Source: Nisaea denitrificans DSM 18348
Lineage (GTDB): Bacteria > Pseudomonadota > Alphaproteobacteria > Thalassobaculales > Thalassobaculaceae
Assembly (NCBI RefSeq): GCF_000426505.1
Contig: NZ_KE384532.1
Span: 201,910 to 265,909, forward strand
DNA length: 64,000 nucleotides
Reading direction: 5' to 3'
Shown here: piece by piece, positions 44,873 to 54,375 of the stretch
Position numbering within the stretch: the first letter of the stretch is position 1
How the letters are laid out: every line of letters begins with the position of its first letter
The notes under the pieces: generated by a model
What the model was told of the DNA's origin: nothing
Databases searched by the model: none
The model's input: only the letters and a program-made list of their open reading frames with translations
Position numbers and translations under genes: made by a program

Positions 44873-44943
44873 CGTCATCCCGACGCAGGTCGGGATCCAC
44901 GGCTCAACCGCCGAGCATGGATCCCGTTTTTCAACGGGATGAC
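44873..44943. repeat. REP-like palindrome 1
   Basis: GTCATCCCGACGCAGGTCGGGATCC... to ...CAACGGGATGAC: a long hairpin whose ends GTCATCCCG and CGGGATGAC are complementary, with a nested GGATCC/GGATCC arm pair. Related elements lie at 45371 and 46187. Confidence 0.8.
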
Positions 44944-44953
44944 GGTGGCGTGC

Positions 44954-45307
44954 TTAGATCGTGGCTTTGACCGCCGCCGTCTCTGCATCGCCCGTGTTCG
45001 GCAGGCCTGCCGGTTCGATCAGCAGCAGATGCGCTTCTTCTTCGGCGACCGGGCGGTGTTTGACGCCGCGCGGGACGACATAGAGCTCGCCCGGATTGAG
45101 CGTGACATTGCCTTGCTCAGTCTCGATCCGGATGGAGCCTTTCAGGACGAGGAAGAAATCGTCGCTGTCGGCATGGTCGTGCCAGTTGAACGCGCCTTTC
45201 ACCTTCACGACCATGATGTCGTGGCCGTTGAAGCTGGAGACGATTTTCGGCGACCAGTGATCGCTGAACTTGGTGAGTTTTTCGGCGAGATTAATCGCTT
45301 GAGGCAT
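44954..45307 (-). CDS. cupin domain protein
   Basis: A 117-residue single cupin. The start MPQAINLAEKL has AGGAG in front; six residues earlier an in-frame ATG is possible. The metal site appears as FNWHDHADSDDFFLVLKGSI and the second half as GELYVVPRGVKHRPVAEEEAH, the usual G(x)5HxH...E and G...PxG...H motifs. Probably a small metal-dependent isomerase or dioxygenase. Flanked by REP-like palindromes on both sides. Confidence 0.88.
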   Translation of the reverse strand: MPQAINLAEKLTKFSDHWSPKIVSSFNGHDIMVVKVKGAFNWHDHADSDDFFLVLKGSIRIETEQGNVTLNPGELYVVPRGVKHRPVAEEEAHLLLIEPAGLPNTGDAETAAVKATI

Positions 45308-45370
45308 TGCTTGCTCCTGCTTCATGAGATGTGGAAGCCACGGCCCGTTTTGACGTGCCCCGCCCTGGGC

Positions 45371-45396
45371 GTCATCCCGATGCAGGTCGGGATGAC
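45371..45396. repeat. REP-like palindrome 2
   Basis: A compact perfect-ended hairpin, GTCATCCCGA-TGCAGG-TCGGGATGAC (10-bp arms), between the cupin and SDR genes on the minus strand. It shares its core with palindromes 1 and 3. Confidence 0.85.
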
Positions 45397-45419
45397 GATG
45401 TGAGACGGTGCGCCGGTGT

Positions 45420-46163
45420 CTACAGGTTCTGGCCGCCATCGACGGCGATGGTCTGGCCGGTGACCCAGCGTGCCGCGGGGGAGAGCAGGAAGGCGGCGAC
45501 GGTGCCGATTTCCTCCGGCGTGCCGTAGCGGTCGAACGGGATGCCGGCGAGGGTGGAGGTGTAGACGTCCGGCGCTTCGGTTTTGCGCCGCTCCCAGCTG
45601 CCGCCGGGGAACTCGATGGAGCCGGGGGCGATACAGTTCACCCGGACCCGGTCGGCGGCGAATTTCTTGGCGTGGCTCTGGGTCAGCTGGATCACGGCGG
45701 CCTTGACCGCGCCATAGGGGATCGAGCCGGAAGCGCCGATGCCGGAGATCGAGGAGATGGTCAGTACCGCGCCCTGGCTGGTGACGAGATGCGGATAGGC
45801 GGCCCAGGTTGCCCGGACGACGCCCATCAGGTCGACATCCATGCTCTTTTTCCAGCCGTCCTCATCGTCGGTGGAGCCGAAGCCGGAGGGGTTGTTCACC
45901 AGCCCGTCGATGCCGCCGAATGTCTCGGCCGCTCCCGCGATGTAACCGGCTACGGCATCCGCGTCCGCAACATCGCAGGGTGCCGTATGCACCTTGCCGC
46001 CATGGCGGGAGAGGAAGGCTTCGGCCTTCTTCAGGCTTTCCTCGCTGCGCCCGCAGACGGATACCGCAGCCCCTTCTGCCGCGCAGGCATCGGCGATCGA
46101 AAGCCCGATGCCGCGTGTCCCGCCGGTGACGATGATGTTCTTGCCCTTGAGTCCGAGGTCCAT
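45420..46163 (-). CDS. short-chain dehydrogenase/reductase
   Basis: A 247-residue SDR with TGGTRGIGLSIAD (cofactor), LVNNPSGFG (NNxxG type), ISSISGIGASGSIPYGAVKAA (Ser, Tyr and Lys) and the end ARWVTGQTIAVDGGQNL. Substrate unknown; the family acts on small alcohols and keto acids. It lies on the same strand as the cupin, 112 bases before it, and both are surrounded by REP-like repeats, so horizontal acquisition as a two-gene module is possible. Confidence 0.88.
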   Translation of the reverse strand: MDLGLKGKNIIVTGGTRGIGLSIADACAAEGAAVSVCGRSEESLKKAEAFLSRHGGKVHTAPCDVADADAVAGYIAGAAETFGGIDGLVNNPSGFGSTDDEDGWKKSMDVDLMGVVRATWAAYPHLVTSQGAVLTISSISGIGASGSIPYGAVKAAVIQLTQSHAKKFAADRVRVNCIAPGSIEFPGGSWERRKTEAPDVYTSTLAGIPFDRYGTPEEIGTVAAFLLSPAARWVTGQTIAVDGGQNL

Positions 46164-46186
46164 ACTGCTGCTCCCATTTGAAAACT

Positions 46187-46266
46187 GTCATTCCCGTGCA
46201 TACGGGAACCGAGGGAACGCAGGAACAATCCTACGACCGCTGGGTCCCTGCTTTCGCAGGGATGAC
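46187..46266. repeat. REP-like palindrome 3
   Basis: GTCATTCCCGTGCATACGGGAACC... to ...CTTTCGCAGGGATGAC. The outer ends pair (GTCATTCCC with GGGATGAC) and two inner hairpins are CCCGTGCATACGGG and CCCTGC-TTTC-GCAGGG. It lies between the SDR and folC genes. Confidence 0.75.
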
Positions 46267-46294
46267 GACTGAAAATGTGGTAACGCCCGAGAGA

Positions 46295-47608
46295 TCAGGC
46301 GTTTTGATTAAGACCGAGCGCATGGCCGGCGAGATAGAGAGAGCCGCAGATCAGGAAGCGCACGGACTTGCCCTTTTTCTGGCTGTCGCGCAGCGCCTGC
46401 TTGACGCTGGATACCGGAATGGCGGGCAGGGCGGCGCGCTTGGCGCCGTCCATCAGTGCGTCCTCGGTGAGGCTGTTTTCCTCGCCGGGGATCGGCAGGA
46501 CGTAGAGCCGCTGGGCCCGTCCGCGCATATGTTTCAGATAGGCCGCCGGATCGCGGGTGTTGAGCGAGCCGAACAGCAGATAGACCGGCAAGGCGCCGGG
46601 CTCGGCCGCCCAGCCGTCGAGGATTTTCGAAACCGCTTCGCCGGCGCTCTCGTTATGGCCGCCATCAACCCAGAGGCTGGAGCCGGGATTGAGATATTCT
46701 GTCAGAGCGCCGCTTTCCAGATGCTGCATCCGGGCCGGCCAGGCCGCCTCGGCGATGCCCTTGGCGCGGGCGCCTTCGGTTGTCTTGACGGAGTGCTCCG
46801 CGAGATCGGCCGCCATCAGCGCCTGTCCCGCATTGAGAACCTGATGCGCGCCGAGCAGCCCCGGGCGCGGATAGCGCCGGGTCTTGCCGCCGGTGCTGAA
46901 AAGCATGCCGTCGCCGCCCTCGGCTATCGTCCATTCATGGCCGTAGCGATGGAGCGGGGCGCCGACTTCGGCCGCGCGGGCCTCGATCACGGCGAGCGCC
47001 GCCGGGTCCTGCGGGCCGATTACCGCCGGGACGCCGGGCTTCAGGATGCCGGCCTTCTCGAAAGCGATCTTCTCGATCGTGTCGCCGAGGAAACCCATAT
47101 GGTCCATCGAGATTGGCGTAATGACGGAGACGGCGGGCTTGTCGATCACGTTGGTCGCGTCGAACCGGCCGCCGAGCCCGACTTCAAGCAGCAGCACGTC
47201 CGCCGGGGTGCGGGAGAAGGCAAGGAAAGCTGCCGCCGTGGTGATCTCGAAATGGGTGATCTGCGTGCCGCCATTGACCCGCTCGCACTCTTCCAGAATA
47301 TCCACCAGTGGCGCGTCTTCGATCTCCCTGCCGGCGATATAGAAACGCTCGTTGTAGCGGACGAGATGCGGCGAGGTGTCGGCGTGGACCTTGCGGCCCG
47401 CAGCCTCGTAGATCGCCCGCAGCATGGCAATGGTCGAGCCCTTGCCGTTTGTACCGGCGACATGGATCACAGGTGGCAGCGTGCGTTCGGGATTGCCGAG
47501 CAGGCCGAGCAGCCTTTCAAGGCGGTCCAGAGACAGGTCGATCAGCTTCGGATGCAGGCGTTGCAGCCGGTCTAGGATCGTTTGCGGCGAAAGCGCGGGT
47601 ACGGAAAT
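46295..47608 (-). CDS. folC: bifunctional folylpolyglutamate/dihydrofolate synthase, probable ATT start
   Basis: An enzyme of about 437 residues that adds glutamate to folates and makes dihydrofolate. The ATP motif VAGTNGKGSTIAML lies near residue 50 and NPGSSLWVDGGHNESAGEAVSKIL later. The family N-terminus (ILDRLQRLHPKLIDLSLDRLERLLGLLGNPERTLPP) is fully coded upstream of the first GTG at 47470, yet no ATG, GTG or TTG occurs there. ATT at 47608, with GGAGG 8 bases upstream and only 22 bases after the accD stop, gives the normal length. ATT starts are rare but known. Follows accD, as in many proteobacteria. Confidence 0.85.
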   Translation of the reverse strand: MSVPALSPQTILDRLQRLHPKLIDLSLDRLERLLGLLGNPERTLPPVIHVAGTNGKGSTIAMLRAIYEAAGRKVHADTSPHLVRYNERFYIAGREIEDAPLVDILEECERVNGGTQITHFEITTAAAFLAFSRTPADVLLLEVGLGGRFDATNVIDKPAVSVITPISMDHMGFLGDTIEKIAFEKAGILKPGVPAVIGPQDPAALAVIEARAAEVGAPLHRYGHEWTIAEGGDGMLFSTGGKTRRYPRPGLLGAHQVLNAGQALMAADLAEHSVKTTEGARAKGIAEAAWPARMQHLESGALTEYLNPGSSLWVDGGHNESAGEAVSKILDGWAAEPGALPVYLLFGSLNTRDPAAYLKHMRGRAQRLYVLPIPGEENSLTEDALMDGAKRAALPAIPVSSVKQALRDSQKKGKSVRFLICGSLYLAGHALGLNQNA

Positions 47609-47630
47609 TTCAGGATCCTCCGGCGGGCGA

Positions 47631-48551
47631 TCAGCTCTCGCTGTCGTCCTCTTCGTTCTCCGGCTTGTCCGCTTTCGGCAGGGAGACGACCACTGCTTTC
47701 GGCAACGGATCGCGGACCATGGAGAAGACGCGGATCAGCGTGTCGCGCATGTCCTTGCGGTGCACGACCATGTCGACCATGCCGTGCTCAAGCAGGTACT
47801 CCGAGCGCTGGAAGCCGTCCGGAAGCTGCTCGCGGATGGTTTCCTGGATCACGCGTTGCCCGGCGAAGCCTATGATGGCACCCGGCTCGGCGATATGGAT
47901 GTCGCCCAGCATGGCAAAGGAGGCGGTGACGCCGCCCGTGGTCGGATCGGTCAGCACGACGACGAAGGGCAGGCCGGACTCGCGGACGATCTCCCGCGCG
48001 ATCACGGTGCGCGGCATCTGCATCAGCGACAGGATGCCTTCCTGCATGCGGGCGCCGCCCGATGCCGGGAAGACCACCAGCGGGGCTTTCTGGGCTTTCG
48101 CAAGTTCGGCGGCACGGACAAGTGCATCGCCGACGGCAACACCCATGGAGCCGCCCATGAAATCGAAGCGGAACAGGGCCAGCACCACCGGCGCACCGCC
48201 CATCTTGCCATGCGCAACGATGATCGCATCATCTTCGCCGGTCTTGTGCTGGGCTTCCTTCAGGCGGTCCGTGTAGCGTTTGCGATCCCGGAATTTCAGC
48301 GGGTCGAGAACCGGCTTCGGCAGCTCGATCCGGTTAAAGCTGTCGTCGTCGAACAGCATTTTCATCCGGGTCTCGGCGCCGATCCGCATGTGATGCTGAC
48401 AGTTCGGGCAGACCTGCTGATTTTCCTCGAGATTGCGGTGGAAGATCATCTCGCCACAGCCGCCGCACTTGATCCAGAGATTGTCCGGAACATCGCGCGG
48501 CTGTACCAGCGCCTTGATCTTCGGCAGGACCGAGTTGGTGATCCAGTTCAT
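47631..48551 (-). CDS. accD: acetyl-CoA carboxylase carboxyltransferase subunit beta
   Basis: A 306-residue beta subunit of the acetyl-CoA carboxyltransferase, which makes malonyl-CoA. The N-terminal zinc ribbon is visible as CGGCGEMIFHRNLEENQQVCPNCQHHM. The crotonase-like core includes GGSMGVAVGDALVRA, FPASGGARMQEGILSLMQM and VLTDPTTGGVTASFAMLGD. It lies between trpA and folC. The C-terminus is acidic (NEEDDSES). Confidence 0.95.
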   Translation of the reverse strand: MNWITNSVLPKIKALVQPRDVPDNLWIKCGGCGEMIFHRNLEENQQVCPNCQHHMRIGAETRMKMLFDDDSFNRIELPKPVLDPLKFRDRKRYTDRLKEAQHKTGEDDAIIVAHGKMGGAPVVLALFRFDFMGGSMGVAVGDALVRAAELAKAQKAPLVVFPASGGARMQEGILSLMQMPRTVIAREIVRESGLPFVVVLTDPTTGGVTASFAMLGDIHIAEPGAIIGFAGQRVIQETIREQLPDGFQRSEYLLEHGMVDMVVHRKDMRDTLIRVFSMVRDPLPKAVVVSLPKADKPENEEDDSES

Positions 48552-48588
48552 ATCCGTCCTCTCCGCAGGCTGCGGTGATTATACTGTT

Positions 48589-49425
48589 CTAAGACCGGGC
48601 GTTCCGTACACCGGCAGCAAGGTCGGAGACAAGCGCGGTCACGGCGCCGACGGTCTTGCCGGTCGCCTTGCCGGATCCGTCGAGCGAATCCCTGATGGCA
48701 TCGACCACGGCCGATCCGACAATGCAGGCATCGGCGACCGTGCCAACGGCTGCGGCCTGCTCTTTCGTCTTGATACCGAAACCGACGCCAATCGGAATAT
48801 CGGTATGCTTGCGCAAGCGTGCCAAGGCCGCCGTGACCATGTCGATCGGAACTTCGGCTGTTCCGGTGACCCCGGCGATCGAGACATAATACAGGAAACC
48901 GCTGGTGTTGGTCAGTACCGTTGGCAGGCGGGCATCGTCCGTTGTCGGCGTTGCCAGCCGGACGAAAGGCAGGTTGCGCTTGACGGCGGGCAGGCACAGC
49001 TCTTCGTCTTCCTCAGGCGGCAGATCGACAACGATCAGACCGTCGGCTCCGGCCTCGATTGCGTCGGTGAGGAACCGCTCGACCCCGTAGATATAGATCG
49101 GGTTGTAGTAGCCCATGAGCACGACCGGCGTGGTCTTGTCGTCTTCCCGGAAAGCACGGAGCTGAGCGAGGGTCTTCACCATACTGCCGCCGGCCTTCAG
49201 CGACCGCTGGCTTGACGCCTGGACCGACGGGCCGTCCGCCATCGGATCGGAAAAGGGCATGCCGAATTCGATCATGTCGGCACCGGCACCGGGCAGGGCT
49301 TTCATGATGGCGAGCGAGGTCTCCGCATCGGGATCGCCGGCGGTGACGAAAATGCCGAGACCGGCGCGGTTTTCGTCCTTGAGAGCCGCGAAGCATTTGT
49401 CCAGGCGGGAAGCGGTATAATTCAT
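48589..49425 (-). CDS. trpA: tryptophan synthase alpha subunit
   Basis: A 278-residue TIM-barrel that cleaves indole-glycerol phosphate. Catalytic motifs are in [42 protein letters not shown] (Glu and Asp) and [15 protein letters not shown]. The phosphate loop is [16 protein letters not shown]. The start overlaps the trpB stop (TGATG), so the two are coupled, as expected for an alpha-beta complex. An in-frame extension upstream is not used. Confidence 0.95.
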   Translation of the reverse strand: MNYTASRLDKCFAALKDENRAGLGIFVTAGDPDAETSLAIMKALPGAGADMIEFGMPFSDPMADGPSVQASSQRSLKAGGSMVKTLAQLRAFREDDKTTPVVLMGYYNPIYIYGVERFLTDAIEAGADGLIVVDLPPEEDEELCLPAVKRNLPFVRLATPTTDDARLPTVLTNTSGFLYYVSIAGVTGTAEVPIDMVTAALARLRKHTDIPIGVGFGIKTKEQAAAVGTVADACIVGSAVVDAIRDSLDGSGKATGKTVGAVTALVSDLAAGVRNARS

Positions 49426-50654
49426 CAGAGTTCGCCCATTTCCTCGAGCCGCGGAATCACCGCATCCAGATCCTTGTCGCCGCGGCCGCAGAGATTCATG
49501 ACCACGATTTTGTCTTTCGCCAGATCGCCGATCATGGTGCCGACATAAGCCAGCGCATGGCTCGGCTCCAGAGCCGGAATGATGCCTTCCAGCTTGGAGC
49601 ACAGGGCGAAGGCTTTCAGTGCGTCCGTGTCGGTGGCGCTGACATATTTCACCCGACCGCTCTCATGCAGCCAGGAATGCTCCGGCCCGATGCCGGGATA
49701 GTCGAGACCGGCCGAGATCGAATGCGCCTCGGTGATCTGCCCGTCATCGTCCTGCAGGAGGTAAGTCCGGTTGCCGTGCAGCACACCCGGGTTTCCGCCG
49801 GTCAGCGAAGCGGCATGCTCGCCGCTGTCGATGCCGTGTCCGGCCGCCTCGACGCCGAAGATCTCGACGCTCTCGTCATCCAGGAACGGATGGAACAGGC
49901 CGATGGCGTTGGAGCCGCCGCCGATGCAGGCGACCAGCACGTCCGGAAGCTTGCCTTCGGCTTCTTCAAGTTGCCAGCGGACTTCTTCGCCGATGATGCT
50001 CTGGAAATCGCGGACCATGGCCGGATAGGGATGCGGGCCGGCGGCCGTGCCGATGATGTAGAAATGGGTTTCCGCCTTCGAGACCCAGTAACGCAGGGCC
50101 TCGTTCATGGCGTCCTTCAGGGTGGAGGAGCCGGAGGTCACTGGAACCACCTTCGCCCCGAGCAGGCGCATGCGGTCGACGTTCGGCTTCTGCCGCTTCA
50201 CGTCTTCGGCGCCCATGAAGACTTCGCATTCCATGCCGAACAGGGCACAGGCAGTCGCGGTCGCAACGCCGTGCTGACCGGCGCCGGTCTCGGCGATGAT
50301 CTTGGTCCGGCCCATGCGCTTGGCGAGCAGGGCCTGACCCATCACGTTGTTGATCTTGTGCGCGCCGGTATGGTTCAACTCGTCGCGCTTGAAGTAGAGC
50401 TTGCCGCCGCCGAAATGCTCCGTCAGCCGGGGCGCGAAATAAAGCGCGCTCGGACGGCCGATATAGTGCTTCCGGTAATATTCCATCTCCGCCCAGAAGT
50501 CCGGATCGCCCTTCGCCGTCAGGTAGGCCTTTTCGACCTCCAGGACCAAAGGCATCAGGGTTTCGGCGACGTAGCGACCGCCGAAAATACCGAAATGGCC
50601 GTTCTCGTCGGGGCCGTTGCGGAATGAGTTCAGGGCTGGCGTGGAGCTTGCCAT
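49425..50654 (-). CDS. trpB: tryptophan synthase beta subunit
   Basis: A 409-residue PLP enzyme that joins indole and serine. PLP lysine motif: [26 protein letters not shown]. Other conserved parts are [45 protein letters not shown], and the Gly-rich phosphate loop [15 protein letters not shown]. It channels indole from TrpA, the next gene. It follows trpF with 125 bases between. Confidence 0.96.
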   Translation of the reverse strand: MASSTPALNSFRNGPDENGHFGIFGGRYVAETLMPLVLEVEKAYLTAKGDPDFWAEMEYYRKHYIGRPSALYFAPRLTEHFGGGKLYFKRDELNHTGAHKINNVMGQALLAKRMGRTKIIAETGAGQHGVATATACALFGMECEVFMGAEDVKRQKPNVDRMRLLGAKVVPVTSGSSTLKDAMNEALRYWVSKAETHFYIIGTAAGPHPYPAMVRDFQSIIGEEVRWQLEEAEGKLPDVLVACIGGGSNAIGLFHPFLDDESVEIFGVEAAGHGIDSGEHAASLTGGNPGVLHGNRTYLLQDDDGQITEAHSISAGLDYPGIGPEHSWLHESGRVKYVSATDTDALKAFALCSKLEGIIPALEPSHALAYVGTMIGDLAKDKIVVMNLCGRGDKDLDAVIPRLEEMGEL

Positions 50655-50779
50655 TTATCAGGCTTCCTCGTCGGATCGGGGCTTGCGGACTCGAGGCGCG
50701 GGTTTAGGACGGCTCGCGAAACGCCGCATAATGCGTTGAGCGCTTTTGTAAGGCAAGGCTGGGAAGGGCATTTCGGGTG

Positions 50780-51421
50780 CTATTGTGCCTGTAAAGCGGC
50801 ACTGACGAAGGCCCGGATCCTGTCCGGGTTCTTCTCACCCTGTGCATCCTCGGCACCGGAGGCGGTGTCGACGGCTTTCGCACCGGTCACCCGGATGGCT
50901 TCGGCGACGTTCGACGCATCGAGCCCACCAGCCAGCATCCAAGGCGTGGTGCCCTTGTAGGCCTTGAGTGCCATCCAGTCGAAAATAAGCCCGTTGCCGC
51001 CGGGCAGCTTGTCCTTGTCTTTCGGCGGCTTGGCATCGAACAGGATGAGGTCGGCAATCCCGTCATAGGCTTCGGCGCTGCGCGCGTCCGCCGCATCGGC
51101 GACCCGTATAGCCTTCATGACCGATACGCCGAAACGCGCCTTGATTTCCCGCACCCGGTCCGGGCTCTCCGTACCGTGTAGCTGGAAGATGTCCGGATGG
51201 GCTGCATCCCAGATAGCCTGGAGCAGCGCGTCGTCGGCATCGACCACGAGGGCGACGACCTTCACCCCGTCCGGGACGTGGGCGACGAGGTCCGCCGCCG
51301 CTTCCGGCGTGATCGAGCGCGGGGAGGGCGGAAAGAAATTCAGGCCGATGTGACTGGCTCCAGACGCGGCGGCGGCCTCGACGGCTTCCCGCGTTTTCAG
51401 CCCGCAGATTTTGACATCCAT
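50780..51421 (-). CDS. trpF: phosphoribosylanthranilate isomerase
   Basis: A 213-residue TIM-barrel isomerase of tryptophan synthesis. The start MDVKICGLKTREAVEAAAA holds the catalytic Cys in KICG. IGLNFFPPSPRSITPEAA, DIFQLHGTES and ILFDAKPPKDKDKLPGGNG (the Asp general acid) follow, then WMLAGGLDASNVAEAIR and VDTASGAEDAQGEKNPDRI. The ribosome site is weak. It begins the trpF-trpB-trpA run. Confidence 0.95.
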   Translation of the reverse strand: MDVKICGLKTREAVEAAAASGASHIGLNFFPPSPRSITPEAAADLVAHVPDGVKVVALVVDADDALLQAIWDAAHPDIFQLHGTESPDRVREIKARFGVSVMKAIRVADAADARSAEAYDGIADLILFDAKPPKDKDKLPGGNGLIFDWMALKAYKGTTPWMLAGGLDASNVAEAIRVTGAKAVDTASGAEDAQGEKNPDRIRAFVSAALQAQ

Positions 51422-51444
51422 TGATGTATCGACTTTCCCGGGGA

Positions 51445-51786
51445 TCAGCGTTTTTCCGGTGCCGGCAGGGCTTTCCGGAGATCCTCGACTTCGTGCGCCT
51501 TGTGATCGAGGTCCTCCTCCAGCCGGCGCGCCTTGCCTTCGGCCAGACGGGCCCGGTGGCGGGTCGAGCCGCCGCTGATCCAGGTGGCGACGACACCGAG
51601 GATGAAGCCGAACGCCATCGTGCACAGACCGAGAATATAGGCCGGCACCTCGACAATGACCGGCAGAGGCCAGAAGCCGACCTCGACAAGATGGCGGTTG
51701 GAGATCGCGAACAGGACGATGACCAGCGCGACCGGTAGCCCGATCAGCATGCTCATTGTTCTTGCGATGAAGGATCTGCGGGCCAT
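51445..51786 (-). CDS. LapA domain membrane protein
   Basis: A 113-residue inner-membrane protein of the lipopolysaccharide assembly LapA (DUF1049) type. Two helices cover about residues 12-30 (MLIGLPVALVIVLFAISN) and 45-70 (VPAYILGLCTMAFGFILGVVATW). A charged coiled-coil tail follows (RHRARLAEGKARRLEEDLDHKAHEVEDLRK). The 'NRHLVEVGFWPL' loop is typical. In enterobacteria LapA-LapB tune LPS synthesis through LpxC turnover. It lies between ihfB and trpF. Confidence 0.85.
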   Translation of the reverse strand: MARRSFIARTMSMLIGLPVALVIVLFAISNRHLVEVGFWPLPVIVEVPAYILGLCTMAFGFILGVVATWISGGSTRHRARLAEGKARRLEEDLDHKAHEVEDLRKALPAPEKR

Positions 51787-51927
51787 GGCGCTACCGTGAT
51801 TGCGAAACTGCCATCGAATACAGGCGATCAGATGAATATAGGCGATCAGACAGCCAGATCGAAGCCCCGAGGCGCGGTATCAGAGTGAATTTTCTCGATC
51901 GACCGACTGCCAGGCAGTCGAAAAGCC

Positions 51928-52209
51928 TTAGCCGTCGTTGATCCGGTCACGCAGTTGCTTGCCGGTTTTGAAGAAGGGCACGAACTTTTCCTGAACCGGG
52001 ACTGAATCTCCGGTGCGCGGGTTCCGGCCGACACGGGCATCGCGCTTTTTCACGGAAAATGCACCGAAACCACGGAGTTCAACGCGATCGCCACTGGCAA
52101 GGGCATCGGAGATCTCGTCGAAGATAGCGGAGACGATCCGCTCTACGTCACGCTGGTAAAGGTGAGGGTTTGCCTCGGCAAGACGCATGATCAACTCAGA
52201 TTTGGTCAT
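51928..52209 (-). CDS. ihfB: integration host factor beta subunit
   Basis: A 93-residue HU/IHF-family protein that bends DNA and shapes the nucleoid. [51 protein letters not shown] is followed by the two beta arms, with the intercalating Pro in [10 protein letters not shown] and the [16 protein letters not shown] end. The start was chosen at MTKSEL; an earlier in-frame start in the leader does not align. IHF often acts on phage promoters and packaging sites. Confidence 0.93.
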   Translation of the reverse strand: MTKSELIMRLAEANPHLYQRDVERIVSAIFDEISDALASGDRVELRGFGAFSVKKRDARVGRNPRTGDSVPVQEKFVPFFKTGKQLRDRINDG

Positions 52210-52380
52210 GTTTGCCACGCTCCCCCAATTGACAGTCCAGCTCACACATGTCGCGCCCGGACTGGACATCGCCACAATAAAACCGAATTTTATCGTGGTT
52301 CGTCAAGTGTAAGTCTCTCTTTTGCATAATAAAAACGCACTTCATGAAATCAGAAGTGCGGATTTGTCACGATGAATACG

Positions 52381-52412
52381 AAAACGGCGCCGCCCAAACA
52401 GGGGCGGCGCCG
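52381..52412 (-). terminator. intrinsic terminator after rpsA
   Basis: Minus-strand CGGCGCCGCCC-TGTTT-GGGCGGCGCCG (11-bp perfect stem, 5-nt loop), then TTTT. It sits 33 bases past the rpsA stop in the 236-base gap before ihfB, which therefore needs its own promoter. Confidence 0.85.
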
Positions 52413-52445
52413 CATTTCCAGAAACAGTCGGACAGAGGCGATGCC

Positions 52446-54164
52446 TTAGTCCTGCTGTCCTTCTTCTCGCTGCTTCAGGGCTGCGCCCAGAATGTCGCCC
52501 AAGCTGGCGCCGCTGTCGGAAGAACCGTAGTCGGCCATGGCCTTCTTCTCTTCTTCGACTTCGCGAGCCTTGATCGACAGGGTCAGCTTGCGCGTCTTGT
52601 TGTCGATCTGGGTGATCTTGGCATCGACCTTTTCGCCAACCGCGAACCGGTCCGGACGCTGCTCGGAGCGATCCCGGGACAGGTCGGACTTGCGGATGAA
52701 GCCGTGCAGGCCTTCACCGACAGCAACCTCGAGACCGTTGTCGGTCAGCGTGGTCACGGTACAGGTGACAACCACACCCTTGCGCAGATCGGATGCACCG
52801 GACTCGAAGGGGTCCTCGGAGAGCTGCTTGATACCAAGGGAGATGCGCTCCTTGTCGGTATCCACGTCAAGGACCTTCGCCTTGACCATGTCGCCCTTCT
52901 TGTACTCCTTGATGGCTTCCTCGCCCGACTGCTCCCAGGAGAGGTCGGAGAGGTGAACCATGCCGTCGATCTCGCCGGAGAGGCCAACGAACAGACCGAA
53001 TTCGGTGATGTTCTTGACTTCGCCTTCGATCTCGGTGCCGGCCGGGTAGCTGGTGACGAAATCGTCCCACGGGTTGGCCATGCACTGCTTGAGACCGAGA
53101 GAGATACGCCGCTTGGCCGGATCGACATCGAGGACCATGACCTCGACTTCCTGGCTGGTGGAGACGATCTTGCCCGGATGCACGTTCTTCTTGGTCCAGC
53201 TCATTTCGGAGACGTGGACCAGGCCTTCGATGCCCGGCTCGAGTTCGACGAATGCACCGTAGTCGGTGATGTTCGTGACGCGACCGGTGAACTTGGTGCC
53301 GACCGGATACTTCAGATCCACACCTTCCCACGGATCCGCCTCGAGCTGCTTCATGCCGAGGGAGATACGCTGGGTTTCCGGGTTGAAGCGGATGACCTGG
53401 ACCTTGACGGTCGCACCGATCTGCAGGGCTTCACTCGGATGATTGATGCGGCGCCACGCGATGTCGGTGACGTGCAGCAGGCCGTCAACACCGCCGAGAT
53501 CCACGAACGCGCCGTAGTCGGTGATGTTCTTGACCACACCCTGGAGGACCTGGCCTTCCTGGAGGTTTGCGACCAGCTCGGAGCGAGCTTCGGCGCGGGA
53601 CTCTTCAAGAACGGCACGGCGGGAAACGACGATGTTGCCCCGGCGACGGTCCATTTTCAGGATCTGGAACGGCTGCGGCGTACCCAGCAGCGGGCCGATG
53701 TCGCGGACCGGACGGATGTCGACTTGGCTGCCCGGCAGGAAGGCCACGGCGCCGGAGAGATCGACGGTGAAGCCGCCCTTGACCCGACCGAAGATGGTGC
53801 CGGTGACGCGTTCGTTGTTTTCGAACCCGGTTTCCAGAACCGCCCAGGCTTCCTCGCGGCGAGCCTTCTCACGGCTGAGCATCGCTTCGCCGTTGCGGTC
53901 TTCCATGCGCTCGACATAAACCTCGACGATGTCGCCGGGCTTCAGTTCCGCTTTCTTGCCCGGGTCGCCGAATTCCCTCAGCGACACACGGCCTTCGGAC
54001 TTAAGTCCGACGTCGATCAGGGCCGCATCGTTATCTACAGAGATAACGGTACCCTTTACGACGCTGCCTTCGATGCTCGTGACGTCGCCAAACGACTCGT
54101 CGAGCAGGGCAGCAAAATTCTCAGTCATTTCCGGTTCTTGGACCGCTCCGGCTGTATCAGCCAT
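52446..54164 (-). CDS. rpsA: 30S ribosomal protein S1
   Basis: A 572-residue RNA-binding ribosomal protein with six S1 (OB-fold) repeats. Examples are SVVKGTVISVDNDAALIDVGLKSEGRVSL (first), ITDYGAFVDLGGVDGLLHVTDIAWRRINHPSE (third), ITDYGAFVELEPGIEGLVHVSEMSW (fourth), and ITEFGLFVGLSGEIDGMVHLSDLSW (fifth). The C-terminal tail is short and acidic. It recruits mRNA leaders to the ribosome. It lies between cmk and ihfB, as in most proteobacteria. Confidence 0.97.
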   Translation of the reverse strand: MADTAGAVQEPEMTENFAALLDESFGDVTSIEGSVVKGTVISVDNDAALIDVGLKSEGRVSLREFGDPGKKAELKPGDIVEVYVERMEDRNGEAMLSREKARREEAWAVLETGFENNERVTGTIFGRVKGGFTVDLSGAVAFLPGSQVDIRPVRDIGPLLGTPQPFQILKMDRRRGNIVVSRRAVLEESRAEARSELVANLQEGQVLQGVVKNITDYGAFVDLGGVDGLLHVTDIAWRRINHPSEALQIGATVKVQVIRFNPETQRISLGMKQLEADPWEGVDLKYPVGTKFTGRVTNITDYGAFVELEPGIEGLVHVSEMSWTKKNVHPGKIVSTSQEVEVMVLDVDPAKRRISLGLKQCMANPWDDFVTSYPAGTEIEGEVKNITEFGLFVGLSGEIDGMVHLSDLSWEQSGEEAIKEYKKGDMVKAKVLDVDTDKERISLGIKQLSEDPFESGASDLRKGVVVTCTVTTLTDNGLEVAVGEGLHGFIRKSDLSRDRSEQRPDRFAVGEKVDAKITQIDNKTRKLTLSIKAREVEEEKKAMADYGSSDSGASLGDILGAALKQREEGQQD

Positions 54165-54322
54165 GTAAGCTCCTCAATGGATCTTGCCGGAAAACCGAAG
54201 TTTGCCGGCATCTGTTCATGGTGGCTGTGCAAATTGGATTTGCGTCCCGCATCGCGGAACCGTTCCACCCGGTCCAGGGTTGGAACGCGGCTGAGCCTGT
54301 CAGCCACCGTTGGTTTCCAAAA

Positions 54323-54346
54323 CCGGTCATCGGACCTAATGACCGG
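54323..54346 (-). promoter_or_regulatory. stem-loop between cmk and rpsA
   Basis: On the minus strand CCGGTCAT-TAGGTCCG-ATGACCGG is followed by TTTTGG. It lies 30 bases past the cmk stop and 158 bases before rpsA. It may be a weak terminator for cmk or a structured element in a 200-base rpsA leader, where S1 autoregulation commonly acts. Confidence 0.5.
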
Positions 54347-54375
54347 CATCTCTCACGTTCCGCAGACTGCGGTGA

